From: an uncultured Oscillospiraceae bacterium
GTDB lineage: Bacteria; Bacillota; Clostridia; Oscillospirales; Oscillospiraceae
Length of the DNA stretch: 8,864 nt
Reading direction: 5' to 3'
Assembly: GCA_934546725.1 (NCBI GenBank)
Contig: CAKTED010000053.1
Location: forward strand, 1 to 8,864
Position numbers and translations under genes: made by a program. The notes below the pieces were generated by a model. That model had not been told where the DNA came from and did no database searches. It saw only the letters and a program-made list of their open reading frames with translations. Positions 1-5,919 of this stretch are shown one piece after another (the stretch's first letter is position 1; every line of letters begins with the position of its first letter).

Positions 1-80
1 TGAAGCTGGCAGATGAGCAAAAGGGTGTGTGATTTTATGACCCACAGCAACCTTGTATTGGCAGACTGCCCACCGAACAT

Positions 81-96
81 GGAGGAAAATATTATG
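81..96 (+). promoter_or_regulatory. Strong ribosome-binding site and ATG out of frame with the following gene
   Basis: GGAGG at 81-85 lies 8 nt before an ATG at 94, which is ideal spacing. The frame it opens encodes only 13 residues (MKQSDRITACRAL) and stops at 133-135. The neighbouring frame is open from 98 through to 1096 and carries protein-like sequence. Either this is a leader peptide start, or it is the original start of the downstream gene, now separated by a one-base frame change between about 97 and 132. The first 93 bases otherwise contain only short open frames, none of which I can assign. Confidence 0.4.
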
Positions 97-163
97 AAGC
101 AGTCTGATAGAATTACAGCATGCCGAGCTTTATGAAGGCAACTGGGTCGGACAGGGACAGTTT

Positions 164-1096
164 ATGGACTGCACCGGCGATTTTGAGGGAAATAACGGCG
201 CCGTGTGCCATGCCCTTGCGCGCCTTGTGTTCGACGATATCGGAAACTGCACGGATATATTTGCCGGTCTTGCCATCGGCTCGGATGAAAAGAATCTGCG
301 CGATCTGAGCGTGACGTATAACGCGGAGGAGAACCGTATGGATCTCCACGGCAGCTTCTTCGGATATGAGCTGACTGACGAAAGCTATGTAAAGTATCAG
401 GACGGCTATACAGGTCTGATGTATCTTTATGCCGTGGCGGAGAAGGATACTGACAGTGCCCTCAGAGTGATGGTCTGCCTGCGGCATCCCGGTGGGGCCT
501 GGGACTATGAAAACGACCCCATAGCGCTCGATGAGCAGTATGTCAGTCTGTATGCGGGCATGCCATTTGAAGAGCTTGTGGAAAGCTTTGGCCTTGATGT
601 GAGCCGTCTGCCCTCGAAAGCGCAGGGCGGTAGTACAAATGTGCCCACGGGTCCATCAAAAAGCTACGATACCAGCGGCTTTGACGGCAGGGCAACGCTG
701 TACGGTGAGGACCTGATCGCGGTGGACTATCCCACGGCGGAGTTCAGCGACGACGGAAGCGGAATCGGCTGCGACGCCCCGTATATTTACATATACGCCG
801 ATACGATCCTTGCGCCGAACAGCAGCTCGGTGAGCAGCTGCGAGGAGGATATGGCCCTCTACGCAAGAGATAACGACTACTCCGCGGTGACGGATGAGAA
901 TATCATGCTCGGCGCGCATGGCGCACGCCGCGTGATAGCGGAAAGCTCGTGGCTGGGCAACACTGCCATTTATCTCATTGACCTCGGCGATGACGGCAGT
1001 GACAATGCAGGCTGGGCATATGTCAAGGTGAAGTATGATAATGTCGACGACCTTGAGAAGGCAGAGGCCATTCTCAGCACCATCCGGGCTGAGTAA
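164..1096 (+). CDS. Two-domain protein of unknown function, probable former secreted lipoprotein, 5' end disturbed
   Basis: I do not recognise a named family. From the first in-frame ATG the protein has 310 residues, but the same frame is open from 98 and reads as natural protein (ELQHAELYEGNWVGQGQF) before that ATG, so the true N-terminus is probably upstream. Domain 1 is roughly residues 1-150 and rich in aromatic and acidic residues. A Gly/Ser/Thr/Pro linker (about 151-168) leads to domain 2, which starts near GRATLYGEDLIAVDYP and ends in an alternating strand and helix (KVKYDNVDDLEKAEAILSTI). That C-terminal pattern loosely resembles PsbP/Mog1-like folds, but this is only an impression. 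The acidic, linker-separated layout resembles clostridial surface lipoproteins, yet there is no signal peptide or lipobox. The ATG at 164 has only a weak Shine-Dalgarno sequence. The gene may be intact from an unusual start, or a frameshifted remnant. Confidence 0.55.
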   Translation: MDCTGDFEGNNGAVCHALARLVFDDIGNCTDIFAGLAIGSDEKNLRDLSVTYNAEENRMDLHGSFFGYELTDESYVKYQDGYTGLMYLYAVAEKDTDSALRVMVCLRHPGGAWDYENDPIALDEQYVSLYAGMPFEELVESFGLDVSRLPSKAQGGSTNVPTGPSKSYDTSGFDGRATLYGEDLIAVDYPTAEFSDDGSGIGCDAPYIYIYADTILAPNSSSVSSCEEDMALYARDNDYSAVTDENIMLGAHGARRVIAESSWLGNTAIYLIDLGDDGSDNAGWAYVKVKYDNVDDLEKAEAILSTIRAE

Positions 1097-1109
1097 AAAA
1101 CGGATAAGT

Positions 1110-1148
1110 GAAGCCGCCCGCGTCCACAATTCGGGCGCGGGCGACTTC
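1110..1148. terminator. GC-rich hairpin after the 164-1096 gene, possible terminator
   Basis: An inverted repeat begins 13 nt after the stop codon. GAAG-C-CGCCCGCG (1110-1122) pairs with CGCGGGCG-A-CTTC (1136-1148) through 12 base pairs and one C/A mismatch, with a 13-nt loop. There is no T-run on the + side, so it is not a textbook rightward intrinsic terminator. On the opposite strand the hairpin is followed, after a short gap, by a run of T (the AAAAAA at 1095-1100), which would suit leftward transcription. A role in 3'-end protection of the upstream mRNA is equally possible. Confidence 0.4.
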
Positions 1149-1162
1149 GGCGGAGGATTGCC

Positions 1163-1228
1163 ATGAAATATGAAAGGATCAGATCACTTGCGCTTGCGCT
1201 GTGCCTGTGCCTGATGTTCACCGCCTGA
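1163..1228 (+). pseudogene. Lipoprotein signal peptide remnant with a stop codon at the lipobox cysteine position
   Basis: GGAGG at 1152-1156 sits 6 nt before an ATG at 1163. The 21 residues that follow form a classic lipoprotein signal peptide: a basic start (MKYERIR), a hydrophobic core (SLALALCLCL) and a lipobox-like end (LMFTA). The next codon, where cysteine (TGC/TGT) would be expected, is TGA at 1226-1228. Reading past it gives 11 more residues (TKRGLISHKRK) and a second stop at 1262, so no protein body follows. The simplest explanation is a lipoprotein gene that lost its body and acquired a nonsense change. A tiny secreted peptide cannot be excluded but is less likely. Confidence 0.5.
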
Positions 1229-1258
1229 ACGAAGCGCGGACTGATATCACATAAACGT

Positions 1259-1316
1259 AAATAACAGCACTCGGACGGTTGAGGCAGTGGCTTCGACAGT
1301 CCGAGTGCTGTTATTT
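1259..1316. terminator. Long bidirectional intrinsic terminator between convergent genes
   Basis: AAATAACAGCACTCGGAC (1259-1276) and GTCCGAGTGCTGTTATTT (1299-1316) are perfect reverse complements, giving an 18-bp stem. Inside it, after one G/A mismatch, 1278-1284 can pair with 1291-1297 using two G-U pairs, leaving a 6-nt loop. The outer ends are A-rich on the left and T-rich on the right, so either RNA strand ends in a U-rich tract. It lies between rightward remnants and the leftward TetR gene ending at 1351, where a shared terminator is expected. Confidence 0.8.
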
Positions 1317-1350
1317 CTGATGCGTTCCGGGCGGCGTGTGATATGAGAGC

Positions 1351-1929
1351 TTATTCAAGGTCAAATTCGCGGCTTATCGCGCGGCGGACGAGCTGGATAT
1401 TTTCCTCGCAGTACTCCATTTCGCCGTTATCAAACATCAGCGCCGCGCCGTAAATGAGCGAGCGGACGATATAGAGCTTGAAGTGACGTACGCTGTCCGG
1501 CATGCCGACCTCGGCGCAGTATTTGCCGACGAGCTCGTATGAAATGGGGCTCAGCTGCCCCTTCGGGCGCAGCAGCTCCCTGTCAAAGCCGTCGTCCCGC
1601 AGCATTATTGTGGAGCGAAAATACGGATTTTCCACAAGGAAGCGTATGTATTCAACGCTGATCTCCACAAGCTGCCGCCGCAGAGAGCCGGGACAGGCGG
1701 CGATTATCTCCTGCTGCCGCTCCTGCCAGACGCTGTTTATATATTCGATTATGGCCGCGACGAAGCTGTGCTTATCCTTGAAATGCCTGTAAGGCGCGGC
1801 GCAGGAAACGCCGCAGCTGGCCGCGATGCGGCGCACGGAGAAGTTCTGGAAGCCGTGCTCGTTAAGCTCCTCCATACCGGCAAGTATCAGCTGGCCGCGC
1901 AGGCCGCTCCTGTCCTGATTTTCAGCCAT
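1351..1929 (-). CDS. TetR/AcrR-family transcriptional regulator, likely regulator of the adjacent fatty-acid operon
   Basis: The 192-residue protein has the usual length and layout for TetR regulators. An N-terminal DNA-binding domain (about residues 10-58) contains the helix-turn-helix in NFSVRRIAASCGVSCAAPYRHF (30-50) and the following FKDKHSF segment. The rest is a helical ligand-binding and dimerisation region (about 65-192) with no recognisable ligand signature. The ATG at 1929 is preceded by GAGG at 8 nt spacing (complement of 1938-1941). The gene is divergent from acpP, and paired inverted repeats lie in the shared control region, so repression of the operon and autoregulation are the natural inference. 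The ligand could be a fatty acyl-CoA, acyl-ACP or malonyl-CoA, but nothing in the sequence shows which. Many clostridial fab loci instead carry a MarR-type FabT-like regulator. Confidence 0.85.
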   Translation of the reverse strand: MAENQDRSGLRGQLILAGMEELNEHGFQNFSVRRIAASCGVSCAAPYRHFKDKHSFVAAIIEYINSVWQERQQEIIAACPGSLRRQLVEISVEYIRFLVENPYFRSTIMLRDDGFDRELLRPKGQLSPISYELVGKYCAEVGMPDSVRHFKLYIVRSLIYGAALMFDNGEMEYCEENIQLVRRAISREFDLE

Positions 1930-1957
1930 GGTCAGTACCTCGAAATGCAGATTTATA

Positions 1958-1986
1958 TTGACGTTGAGAGCAAAACATGGTAAAAT
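1958..1986 (+). promoter_or_regulatory. Sigma-A-type promoter for the fatty-acid operon
   Basis: TTGACG at 1958-1963 (-35, five of six consensus bases) is followed by a 17-bp spacer and TAAAAT at 1981-1986 (-10, five of six). Transcription would start near 1993, giving an acpP leader of about 110 nt. A second -10-like TATAAT occurs at 2023-2028 but lacks a matching -35 element. No equally good leftward promoter for the TetR gene was found in the same interval. Confidence 0.65.
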
Positions 1987-1994
1987 CAGGCCGA

Positions 1995-2025
1995 GTTATC
2001 GGTGATAACCATGTCTGCTGGTTAT
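1995..2025. promoter_or_regulatory. Overlapping inverted repeats, candidate TetR operator
   Basis: GTTATC-GGT-GATAAC (1995-2009) is a perfect 6-bp inverted repeat. ATAACCA-N7-TGGTTAT (2005-2025) is a perfect 7-bp inverted repeat. They share the central GATAAC half-site, giving three related half-sites in 31 bp. The block begins about two bases after the predicted +1 of the rightward promoter, so a bound repressor would block initiation or early elongation. The match to the TetR protein is inferred from position and symmetry. Confidence 0.6.
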
Positions 2026-2104
2026 AATATTACACCTTTGGATATTATTCAAGCATGTATTTTAATTAAAACGTATATTTTTTACTTTGGAGGTATTTTT
2101 TACT

Positions 2105-2329
2105 ATGATTTTCGAGGCTATTGCAGAGCTTATCGCAGAGCGCAATGATTGCGACGTTTCCGAGATCACCATGGACAGCAGCTTCAAGGACCTTGGCATC
2201 GATTCTCTCGATACCGTTGAGATGCTCATGAACCTTGAGGACAAGATCGGCAAGGAGATTGAGCTTGATCAGAAGGTCGAGACCGTCGGCGACCTCGTTC
2301 GCTACATTCAGGATCATTATCAGGACTGA
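2105..2329 (+). CDS. acpP: Acyl carrier protein
   Basis: This 74-residue acidic protein carries the growing acyl chain as a thioester on 4'-phosphopantetheine during type II fatty acid synthesis in the cytoplasm. The attachment motif is GIDSLDTVEML, with Ser34 as the expected modified residue. The rest fits a four-helix ACP and the length is typical. The ATG at 2105 gives the conserved N-terminus MIFEAIAELI. GGAGG at 2089-2093 is 11 nt upstream, somewhat far. An in-frame TTG at 2087 overlaps the Shine-Dalgarno sequence and is unlikely to be the start. It is the first gene of the operon, behind an AT-rich leader that should favour translation, as suits a highly abundant protein. Confidence 0.96.
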   Translation: MIFEAIAELIAERNDCDVSEITMDSSFKDLGIDSLDTVEMLMNLEDKIGKEIELDQKVETVGDLVRYIQDHYQD

Positions 2330-2331
2330 GC

Positions 2332-2346
2332 CGAAGCCCGGCTTCG
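2332..2346. other. Stem-loop in the acpP-fabK spacer
   Basis: CGAAGC and GCTTCG form a perfect 6-bp stem with a 3-nt loop, starting 3 nt after the acpP stop codon. No T-run follows, so it is probably not a strong terminator. It lies in a 96-bp spacer, the largest gap in the operon, which also contains a GACGGCTT direct repeat (2374-2381, 2385-2392). Protection or processing of the acpP 3' end, so that acpP is made in excess over the enzymes, is a reasonable guess. Confidence 0.4.
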
Positions 2347-2425
2347 ACTCTGAAACTGAACACAAGGCGGCAGGACGGCTTTGTGACGGCTTGCCGTATT
2401 GCTGTGTTCTGAAACGGAGGCCAAT

Positions 2426-3370
2426 ATGTTAAACAGTGAACTGTGCGGGATGCTGGGGATAAGCTATCCCGTTTTTCAGGGCGGAATGGCCTGGATCGCG
2501 GACGGACGGCTCGCGGCGGCCGTATCAAACGGCGGCGGTCTCGGCATCGTCGCGGCGGGCAACGCCCCGGCGGATCATGTCGAGAAGGAGATTGATATCG
2601 CCAGATCGCTTACGGATAAGCCCTTTGGCGTGAACATAATGCTCATGAGTCCTTTTGCCGACGAGGTCGCGGCACTGGCCGCGCGAAAGCGCGTCGCCGT
2701 CGTTACCACCGGCGCGGGCAATCCGGCGAAATATATGGATATGTGGCGCGAGGCCGGGATAAAGGTCATCCCCGTCGTTGCCTCCACCGCGCTTGCAAAA
2801 CTCATGACCCGCGCGGGAGCTTCCGCGATAATCGCCGAGGGCGGCGAGAGCGGCGGACATGTGGGCGATACGTCCACGCTGGCGCTCGTTCCGCAGGTGC
2901 GCGACGTTACGGAGCTGCCGGTCATAGCGGCGGGCGGTATCGCGGACGGCCGCGGAATGGCCGCCGCCTTCATGCTCGGAGCCTGCGGCGTCCAGATGGG
3001 CACGCGCTTTCTCGTTGCGGACGAGTGCTGCGTGCATCAGAATTATAAGGACAGAGTGCTCAAGGCCAATGATCTCGGCACCATCGTGACGGGCAAGCGC
3101 CTGGGTCACCCCGTGAGAAGTCTCAAAACACAGTTCGCGCGCGACTATTTCAAGGCCGAGTACAGCGCGATGCCGGACGAGGAGCTTGAGGCGCTCGGAA
3201 CCGGTGCGCTGCGCCTTGCCGTGCAGGAGGGCGACCTGAAGCGCGGCTGCTTCCTTGCCGGTCAGATCGCCGGAATGGTCAACCGCACCCAGCCTGCGGC
3301 GGAGATCGTCCGCGAGGTGGCCGAGGAAGCCGAGAGGGTGCTGAGAGGAGCCGCACAGTGGGTAAAATAG
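2426..3370 (+). CDS. fabK: Enoyl-[acyl-carrier-protein] reductase II, FMN-dependent
   Basis: FabK reduces trans-2-enoyl-ACP to acyl-ACP, the last step of each elongation round, using FMN and NAD(P)H. The 314-residue protein belongs to the nitronate monooxygenase/2-nitropropane dioxygenase-like TIM-barrel family. Visible signatures are the N-terminal FQGGMAWIADG, the flavin-site stretches GGGLGIVAAGN and GVNIMLMSP, AEGGESGGHVG with His145 matching the catalytic histidine of pneumococcal FabK, and the phosphate-binding AAGGIADGRG followed by LGACGVQMGTRFL. The ATG at 2426 has GGAGG 5 nt upstream; an earlier in-frame start near 2399 would add residues not typical of the family. Its 3' end overlaps fabD by 13 nt. 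FabK is structurally unrelated to FabI and is insensitive to triclosan in characterised species. Confidence 0.95.
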   Translation: MLNSELCGMLGISYPVFQGGMAWIADGRLAAAVSNGGGLGIVAAGNAPADHVEKEIDIARSLTDKPFGVNIMLMSPFADEVAALAARKRVAVVTTGAGNPAKYMDMWREAGIKVIPVVASTALAKLMTRAGASAIIAEGGESGGHVGDTSTLALVPQVRDVTELPVIAAGGIADGRGMAAAFMLGACGVQMGTRFLVADECCVHQNYKDRVLKANDLGTIVTGKRLGHPVRSLKTQFARDYFKAEYSAMPDEELEALGTGALRLAVQEGDLKRGCFLAGQIAGMVNRTQPAAEIVREVAEEAERVLRGAAQWVK

Positions 3371-4275
3371 CTTTTGTATTTTCCGGCCAGGGCGCGCAGT
3401 ACGGCGGCATGGGCCGGGAGCTGTACGATAATATACCCGAAAGCCGCGAGGTTTTCGAGCGGGCGGACGCCATTCGTCCCGGCACGGCGGAAATGTGCTT
3501 CGGCGGCTCGGCCGAAGAGCTGAGCGAGACGAAAAATACTCAGCCGTGCATGTTTGCCGTCGAGCTTGCGGCGGCTGCCGCCATCGCCCGCGAGGGACTG
3601 ACGGCCGACTGCGCGGCGGGCTTTTCGCTTGGCGAGATAGCGGCGCTGACGTATACGGGCGCGGTGGATTTTGACACCGGCTTCCGCCTTGTGTGCCGCC
3701 GCGGCGAGCTGATGCAGCGGGACGCCGAGGCGGTCGAGAGCGCCATGGCCGCCGTAGTAAAGCTTTCCGCCGCCGAGGTGGAGCGTATCTGCGCGGAGCT
3801 GGACGGAGCGTATCCCGTGAACTATAATTGCCCGGGGCAGATATCCGTGGCCTGCAAAAAGGAGACCATCGCGGAGCTTTCCGCAAGGGTGAAGGCTGCC
3901 GGCGGGCGCGCCATACCGCTTAAGGTAAGGGGCGGCTTCCATTCCCCGTTCATGAAAAACGCGGCGGCAGGCTTTGGCGAGGCCGTTCGCGCGGCGAACG
4001 TTTCCGAGCCGAAAATAACGCTGTACTCCGATTATACGGCGCTGCCCTATGCTTGCGATGCCGCAGAGCTGCTTTCAAGGCAGATATGCAGCCCCGTGCG
4101 CTGGCAGACGATAATTGAAAATATGATAAGCGCCGGAGTGGACACCTTTGTCGAGCTGGGTCCCGGCAAAACGCTCTGCGGCCTTATCGGAAAAATAAAT
4201 GCCGGCGTGAAGACCTTTCACGTTGAGGATATGGCGAGCCTTTCGGAGGCTGTGGAGGGAATAAAGCAGTGCTGA
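3358..4275 (+). CDS. fabD: Malonyl-CoA:ACP transacylase
   Basis: FabD transfers malonyl from CoA to acyl carrier protein, supplying the extender unit. The 305-residue product has the family length. Motifs are FVFSGQGAQYGGMG at the N-terminus, the nucleophile elbow GFSLGE with Ser90, Arg115 for the malonyl carboxylate, NYNCPGQ (155-161), the second catalytic residue His195 in GGFHSPFM, and the C-terminal ELGPGKTL. The elbow has Phe where E. coli FabD has His (GHSLGE), a position that varies among FabD proteins. The start is GTG at 3358, inside the end of fabK, with GAGAGGAG upstream, so translation is probably coupled. The stop overlaps the fabG start by 7 nt. Confidence 0.95.
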   Translation: MGKIAFVFSGQGAQYGGMGRELYDNIPESREVFERADAIRPGTAEMCFGGSAEELSETKNTQPCMFAVELAAAAAIAREGLTADCAAGFSLGEIAALTYTGAVDFDTGFRLVCRRGELMQRDAEAVESAMAAVVKLSAAEVERICAELDGAYPVNYNCPGQISVACKKETIAELSARVKAAGGRAIPLKVRGGFHSPFMKNAAAGFGEAVRAANVSEPKITLYSDYTALPYACDAAELLSRQICSPVRWQTIIENMISAGVDTFVELGPGKTLCGLIGKINAGVKTFHVEDMASLSEAVEGIKQC

Positions 4276-5003
4276 ACGGAAAAATTGCCGTCGTGACCGG
4301 CGGCTCGCGCGGCATCGGCGCGGCGATCGCGCGAAAGCTTGCGTCACTGGGCGCGGATATTGCGATAGTGTACGCCGGAAACGGCGAGGCCGCAGAGGCC
4401 GTGTGCGCGGACTGCCGGGCGCTTGGCGTAAGAGCGCGGGCGTGGCAGTGCGATGTTTCGAGCTTTGAGGCGGTCAAGAAGACCGTCGGCGAGATAAAGG
4501 CCGAGTTCGGCACGGTGAACATACTTGTCAATAACGCCGGAATAAACCGCGACGGGCTTGTCGCCATGATGAAGGAAAAGGACTTTGACGACGTTATAGG
4601 CACCAACCTGAAGGGCGCGTTCAATATGATCCGCCATTGCAGTCCTCTTTTCATACGCAACAGGGGCGGCAGGATAATCAACATAAGCTCCGTTGCCGGA
4701 GTTATGGGTAACGCCGGCCAGGCGAATTATTCCGCCTCGAAGGCCGGGCTTATAGGCCTGACGAAGTCCGTGGCCCGCGAGCTGGCGGGCAAGGGCGTTA
4801 CCTGCAACGCCATCGCGCCCGGCTTTATCAAAACTGACATGACCCGCGATTTTGACGATTCCAACCCGCTCGTTGCCGGTATTCCGCTTGGGCGCATGGG
4901 CTCCGCGGAGGACGTTGCCGAGGCGGCGGCCTTCCTTGCAGGGGACGGCGCGGGCTATATCACCGGCGAGGTCATCCGCGTGGACGGCGGCATTGCCATG
5001 TGA
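4269..5003 (+). CDS. fabG: 3-oxoacyl-[acyl-carrier-protein] reductase
   Basis: FabG is a short-chain dehydrogenase that reduces 3-oxoacyl-ACP to 3-hydroxyacyl-ACP with NADPH. The 244-residue protein shows the cofactor motif TGGSRGIG (10-17), NNAG (88-91), Asn113, and the catalytic Ser141, Tyr154 and Lys158 (YSASK). It ends with the family-typical YITGEVIRVDGG. The start is GTG at 4269, with GGAGGG at 4254-4259 and 9 nt spacing, overlapping the end of fabD. In many Clostridia fabF follows directly; here a 70-bp non-coding spacer leads to accB. Confidence 0.95.
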   Translation: MLNGKIAVVTGGSRGIGAAIARKLASLGADIAIVYAGNGEAAEAVCADCRALGVRARAWQCDVSSFEAVKKTVGEIKAEFGTVNILVNNAGINRDGLVAMMKEKDFDDVIGTNLKGAFNMIRHCSPLFIRNRGGRIINISSVAGVMGNAGQANYSASKAGLIGLTKSVARELAGKGVTCNAIAPGFIKTDMTRDFDDSNPLVAGIPLGRMGSAEDVAEAAAFLAGDGAGYITGEVIRVDGGIAM

Positions 5004-5073
5004 CCGCCGGGCGGAAGCGCCGGGATCCTCTTTATTTCTTGTTTAAGCGCCGGAAGGGCGCGTGGAGGCAAAT
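5004..5073 (+). other. fabG-accB spacer with hairpins, at the usual position of fabF
   Basis: The spacer carries an imperfect hairpin (CC-G-GGCG at 5007-5013 with CGCC-G-GG at 5018-5024) followed by a T-rich stretch, TCCTCTTTATTTCTTG. It also carries a second perfect hairpin, GCGCC-GGAAG-GGCGC (5047-5061), directly before the accB Shine-Dalgarno sequence at 5064-5068. The first could be a weak attenuator, and the second could limit ribosome access to accB. No trace of a ketoacyl synthase reading frame is visible. Confidence 0.4.
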
Positions 5074-5499
5074 ATGGACGAAAACAGCATCAGAAAATAT
5101 GCAGGCCTCATGAAGGAGCTTGGTCTCAGCGGGCTTGAGATAAACGAAAACACGGGCCATGTGCGCCTTGAGATGGAAAAGGCCGCGCCAGGAGCCGTTC
5201 AGGCTGCCGCGGCGCAGAGCGCGGGCGGCAAGCCGGAGCTGACGGACGACGGCAGCATAAAGATCTGCTCGCCGATGGTGGGCGTATTTTACTCCGCTCC
5301 GGCGGAGGACGCCGAGCCCTTCGTGCATGTGGGCGACACGGTGCATAAGGGCGACGTGCTCTGCATAATCGAGGCAATGAAGCTGATGAACGAGATAGTG
5401 GCCGAGCAGGACGGGACAATAACCGAGATCTGCGTCGGCAATAACCAGGTCGTAGACTTCGGCCGGGTGCTGTTCAAGCTCAGAAAGGATGCGCAGTGA
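5074..5499 (+). CDS. accB: Biotin carboxyl carrier protein of acetyl-CoA carboxylase
   Basis: BCCP carries biotin, and thus the carboxyl group, between biotin carboxylase and carboxyltransferase. The 141-residue protein has an N-terminal helical segment (about 1-35), an Ala-rich flexible linker (about 36-58) and a C-terminal biotinyl domain. The domain includes SPMVGVFYSAPAEDAEPFV, with the thumb loop typical of AccB, and the biotinylation motif EAMKLM with Lys103. The ATG at 5074 has GGAGG 5 nt upstream; an in-frame GTG at 5062 overlaps that site and is rejected. The TGA overlaps the fabZ ATG by one base. Biotinylation needs a BirA-type ligase, which is not in this window. Confidence 0.95.
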   Translation: MDENSIRKYAGLMKELGLSGLEINENTGHVRLEMEKAAPGAVQAAAAQSAGGKPELTDDGSIKICSPMVGVFYSAPAEDAEPFVHVGDTVHKGDVLCIIEAMKLMNEIVAEQDGTITEICVGNNQVVDFGRVLFKLRKDAQ

Positions 5500-5918
5500 T
5501 GAATCAGGAAGAGCTCAAAAAAATATTGCCGCACCGCGACAATATGCTCCTGCTCGACGAGGCGGAGAGCGACGGCGAGCTTGCGCACGGGAAATATACC
5601 GTTCGCGGCGACGAATTTTTCCTCCAGGGTCACTTTCCCGGCAACCCGATCGTTCCGGGCGTGATCCTCTGCGAGATACTTGCGCAGTCCGTCTGCGTTC
5701 TGCTCAGTGATAAAATGACGCCGGGAGCCACGCCCATGTATACGGGACTCAATAACGTCCGCTTCAAGTCCCCGGTGAAGCCGGGAGACGTTTTTGAGAC
5801 CGAGTGCCGCGTAACGAAGGCGAAGCCGCCGTTTTATTTTGCCGAGGGCAAAGGCAGCGTGGACGGCAGACTGTGCGTCAAGGCGGAGTTTTCCTTCGCG
5901 ATCATAGGAGAAAAATAA
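5499..5918 (+). CDS. fabZ: 3-hydroxyacyl-[acyl-carrier-protein] dehydratase
   Basis: FabZ removes water from 3-hydroxyacyl-ACP to give trans-2-enoyl-ACP, the substrate of FabK. The 139-residue hot-dog-fold protein has the N-terminal ILPHRDNMLLLD, the active-site segment GHFPGNPIVPGVILCEILAQ with His45 and Glu59, and the downstream NNVRFKSPVKPGD strand. The ATG at 5499 overlaps the accB stop (TGATG) and has AAGGA upstream; GTG at 5496 would add one residue. No FabA-type isomerase is present, so how unsaturated chains are made cannot be told from this locus. Confidence 0.95.
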   Translation: MNQEELKKILPHRDNMLLLDEAESDGELAHGKYTVRGDEFFLQGHFPGNPIVPGVILCEILAQSVCVLLSDKMTPGATPMYTGLNNVRFKSPVKPGDVFETECRVTKAKPPFYFAEGKGSVDGRLCVKAEFSFAIIGEK

Positions 5919-5919
5919 A

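Noticed and set aside
33..107. Protein-like short frame ending in PTEHGGKYYEAV
   Set aside because: Fewer than 25 codons between stops, no start signal of its own and no family I can name; it could be chance or the tail of something degraded.
656..1129. Leftward open frame of 157 codons opposite the 164-1096 gene
   Set aside because: No ribosome-binding site or family signature, and the + strand frame has the more protein-like composition.
1931..1942. AGTACCT resembling part of a FapR operator
   Set aside because: Only one partial half matches, it overlaps the TetR gene's ribosome-binding site on the other strand, and the second half of the FapR palindrome is missing.
2023..2028. Perfect TATAAT as a second promoter for acpP
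   Set aside because: No acceptable -35 element at 16-18 bp spacing and no exact extended -10; it overlaps the inverted repeat and is better explained as operator sequence.
2525..3886. Long leftward open frame (453 codons) opposite fabK and fabD
   Set aside because: It is antisense to two clear enzyme genes and is rich in Arg, Pro and Ala, as expected of a shadow frame in GC-rich DNA.
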